Part shown: positions 14,431 through 14,957 of the stretch, in pieces
Layout of the letters: each line of letters begins with the position of its first letter
Position numbering within the stretch: position 1 is the first letter of the stretch
Assembly (NCBI GenBank): GCA_016209865.1
Contig: JACQVL010000018.1
Coordinates: 1-14,957, forward strand
Length of the DNA: 14,957 nucleotides
Reading direction: 5' to 3'
Source of the DNA: Candidatus Latescibacterota bacterium
GTDB lineage: Bacteria; JAAXHH01; JACQVL01
Position numbers and translations under genes: made by a program
Notes under the pieces: generated by a model
Told to the model about the DNA's origin: nothing
What the model saw: only the letters and a program-made list of their open reading frames with translations
The model's database searches: none

Positions 14431-14487
14431 TCCGAACACGGCCCGGGAAAACACGTCTCACAGAAAAGACACCTTATCACGCAACAG

Positions 14488-14708
14488 ATTTATTACCATT
14501 AGGCAACAGGAAACCGGGACTTGAGGCATATTCCCAAGTTTTGAGAGAAGCAGGGTTGATCTCCAAACAAGATGGGAAAGATATCATATCATGGGCTGGA
14601 ATACGGAACCATGCGGCTCATGGGGAGTGGAATGAAGTGTCAGACAAGAGTAGAATTTCGCTTATGCTGGAAGGGGTTAATCTATTCATGCGGAAATACT
14701 CCACATAA
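14488..14708 (+). pseudogene. 3' remnant of a HEPN-type (Abi-like) gene, probable integron cassette
   Basis: An in-frame reading of about 73 codons enters from the IS end without a start codon and stops at TAA 14706. Its sequence includes GNRKPGLEAYSQVLREAGLI, then IISWAGIRNHAAHGEWNEV and ends GVNLFMRKYST. The RNHAAH (about residues 44-49) fits the R-x4-6-H motif of HEPN RNases, and the surrounding helix resembles the abortive-infection-type C-terminal domain. The region is clearly less GC-rich than the rest of the window, as expected of an acquired gene. The TAA lies 7 nt before an attC-like site, the normal arrangement of a gene cassette. The 5' part was lost at the IS. Function (toxin or antiphage RNase) is inferred from the motif only. 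Confidence 0.65.
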
Positions 14709-14715
14709 GGTTGCA

Positions 14716-14842
14716 CCCTAACAACGCGTTGCAGGCCGACTGGAACCGCGTCCGGTTTTTGCCGCCCCGTGCTGAGTGTCACCCCTGTGCCTGTCGTCCC
14801 GTCTGCGTTCGCGGTGCCAGCGGCTGAGCGCGGGTGTTAGGC
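14716..14842 (+). other. Integron attC recombination site (candidate)
   Basis: The left simple site CCCTAAC (14716-14722; consensus RYYYAAC with one departure) pairs with the right site GTTAGGC (14836-14842; a perfect GTTRRRY). Inside, CGCG...CAGGCCGAC (14725-14740) is complementary, with bulges, to CAGCGGCTGAGCGCG (14818-14832), as in the L boxes. The left half, TAACAACGCGTTGCAGGCCGA, closely follows known attC sites of the TAACAA...GTT..A.GCCGAC type. At 127 bp it is within the known size range. No integrase gene is in the window. Confidence 0.72.
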
Positions 14843-14957
14843 CGCTCCCCCCCTCGATGCTCCGCTGCGCGGGCGGCGTGGTTGCCCGCCCCCCCGCCGG
14901 GTCTGAGGCCGCCGCTGGCCTGGCCGCGTGGGGTGGGAGTGGGTGCGTCTCCGGGCG
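14843..14957. other. GC-rich sequence after the attC site, no feature recognised
   Basis: 115 bp of very GC-rich sequence with C-runs. An ATG at 14857 opens a frame to the window edge, but it has no ribosome site and a low-complexity product. It could be the start of another cassette or plain flank. Confidence 0.3.

Larger units (their letters stand above)
13229..14487 (+). mobile_element. IS5-like insertion sequence (about 1.1 kb plus a nested MITE)
   Basis: The likely terminal repeats are CTGTTGCGCGATAA (from 13229) and, on the other strand, CTGTTGCGTGATAA (from 14487), with one mismatch over 14 bp and GG following in both. Similarity extends outward as AATAAA on both sides, so the ends could be up to 7 bp further out. 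Removing the nested MITE and its target duplication leaves about 1112 bp, with about 50 bp between the left end and the transposase start. No matching target duplication is visible (left flank ...ATAAAC, right flank ATTTAT...). The flanks belong to unrelated genes on opposite strands, both truncated. Confidence 0.75.

Noticed and set aside
14857-14957. Start of a second cassette gene after the attC site
   Set aside because: No ribosome site, low-complexity GC-rich product and too short before the edge to judge.
1-14957. CRISPR array, tRNA, rRNA or riboswitch
   Set aside because: Repeats here are 7-bp arrays or inverted arms, not spaced direct repeats of 25-40 bp, and no tRNA-like, rRNA or riboswitch core was recognised by eye.

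Overview
The window is GC-rich, densely coding bacterial DNA. No rRNA, tRNA or phylogenetic marker is present, so the organism cannot be named. The secreted PKD/HYR-type protein at 11327-13228 ends in a 'NPFNP...GxYLYRL' type IX (T9SS/FlgD-like) sorting domain. That points to the Fibrobacteres-Chlorobi-Bacteroidetes group or one of the uncultured phyla that share this secretion signature. Two lipoproteins, a Tat-exported molybdoenzyme and a secreted CAP protein also suggest a diderm envelope.

Positions 1-4764 (all minus strand) hold six chromosomal genes, read from right to left. They are a Gfo/Idh/MocA oxidoreductase, a RidA-like deaminase 6 nt upstream of an SDR oxidoreductase, a cytosolic-looking sulfite-oxidase-like molybdoenzyme, a Tat/lipobox MsrP-type methionine sulfoxide reductase, and a DinB-like protein cut by the window edge. 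A divergent spacer (4765-5008) leads into a plus-strand polysaccharide-deacetylase-like protein and a DUF4382 lipoprotein-like protein.

The M19 dipeptidase (minus) ends 8 nt from the DUF4382 gene and is divergent from a CAP-domain protein. The CAP promoter lies inside the dipeptidase's signal-peptide codons. CAP is followed after 4 nt by a nucleoside 2-deoxyribosyltransferase, whose stop overlaps the stop of a convergent AAA/DUF4143 ATPase. That ATPase has a near-consensus promoter placing the transcript start at the ATG (leaderless), overlapped by a 12-bp inverted repeat.

The right end (11327-14957) is accessory and rearranged. The T9SS-type protein gene has lost its 5' end at an IS5-like insertion sequence. 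A 139-bp MITE-like element with 28-bp terminal repeats and an 8-bp target duplication is nested in the left end of that IS. On the other side of the IS is the 3' remnant of an AT-richer gene for a HEPN-type protein (RNHAAH motif), followed by what looks like an integron attC site. The two IS flanks belong to unrelated genes on opposite strands and show no target duplication, so this junction is either an IS-mediated rearrangement or an assembly join.

Period-7 degenerate repeats recur at gene ends: GATTTTG/AATCTAA, CTCGTCA and CCCGAAC/CCCGTAC types. They resemble the short tandemly repeated repetitive sequences of cyanobacteria. One array is translated as part of a signal peptide.
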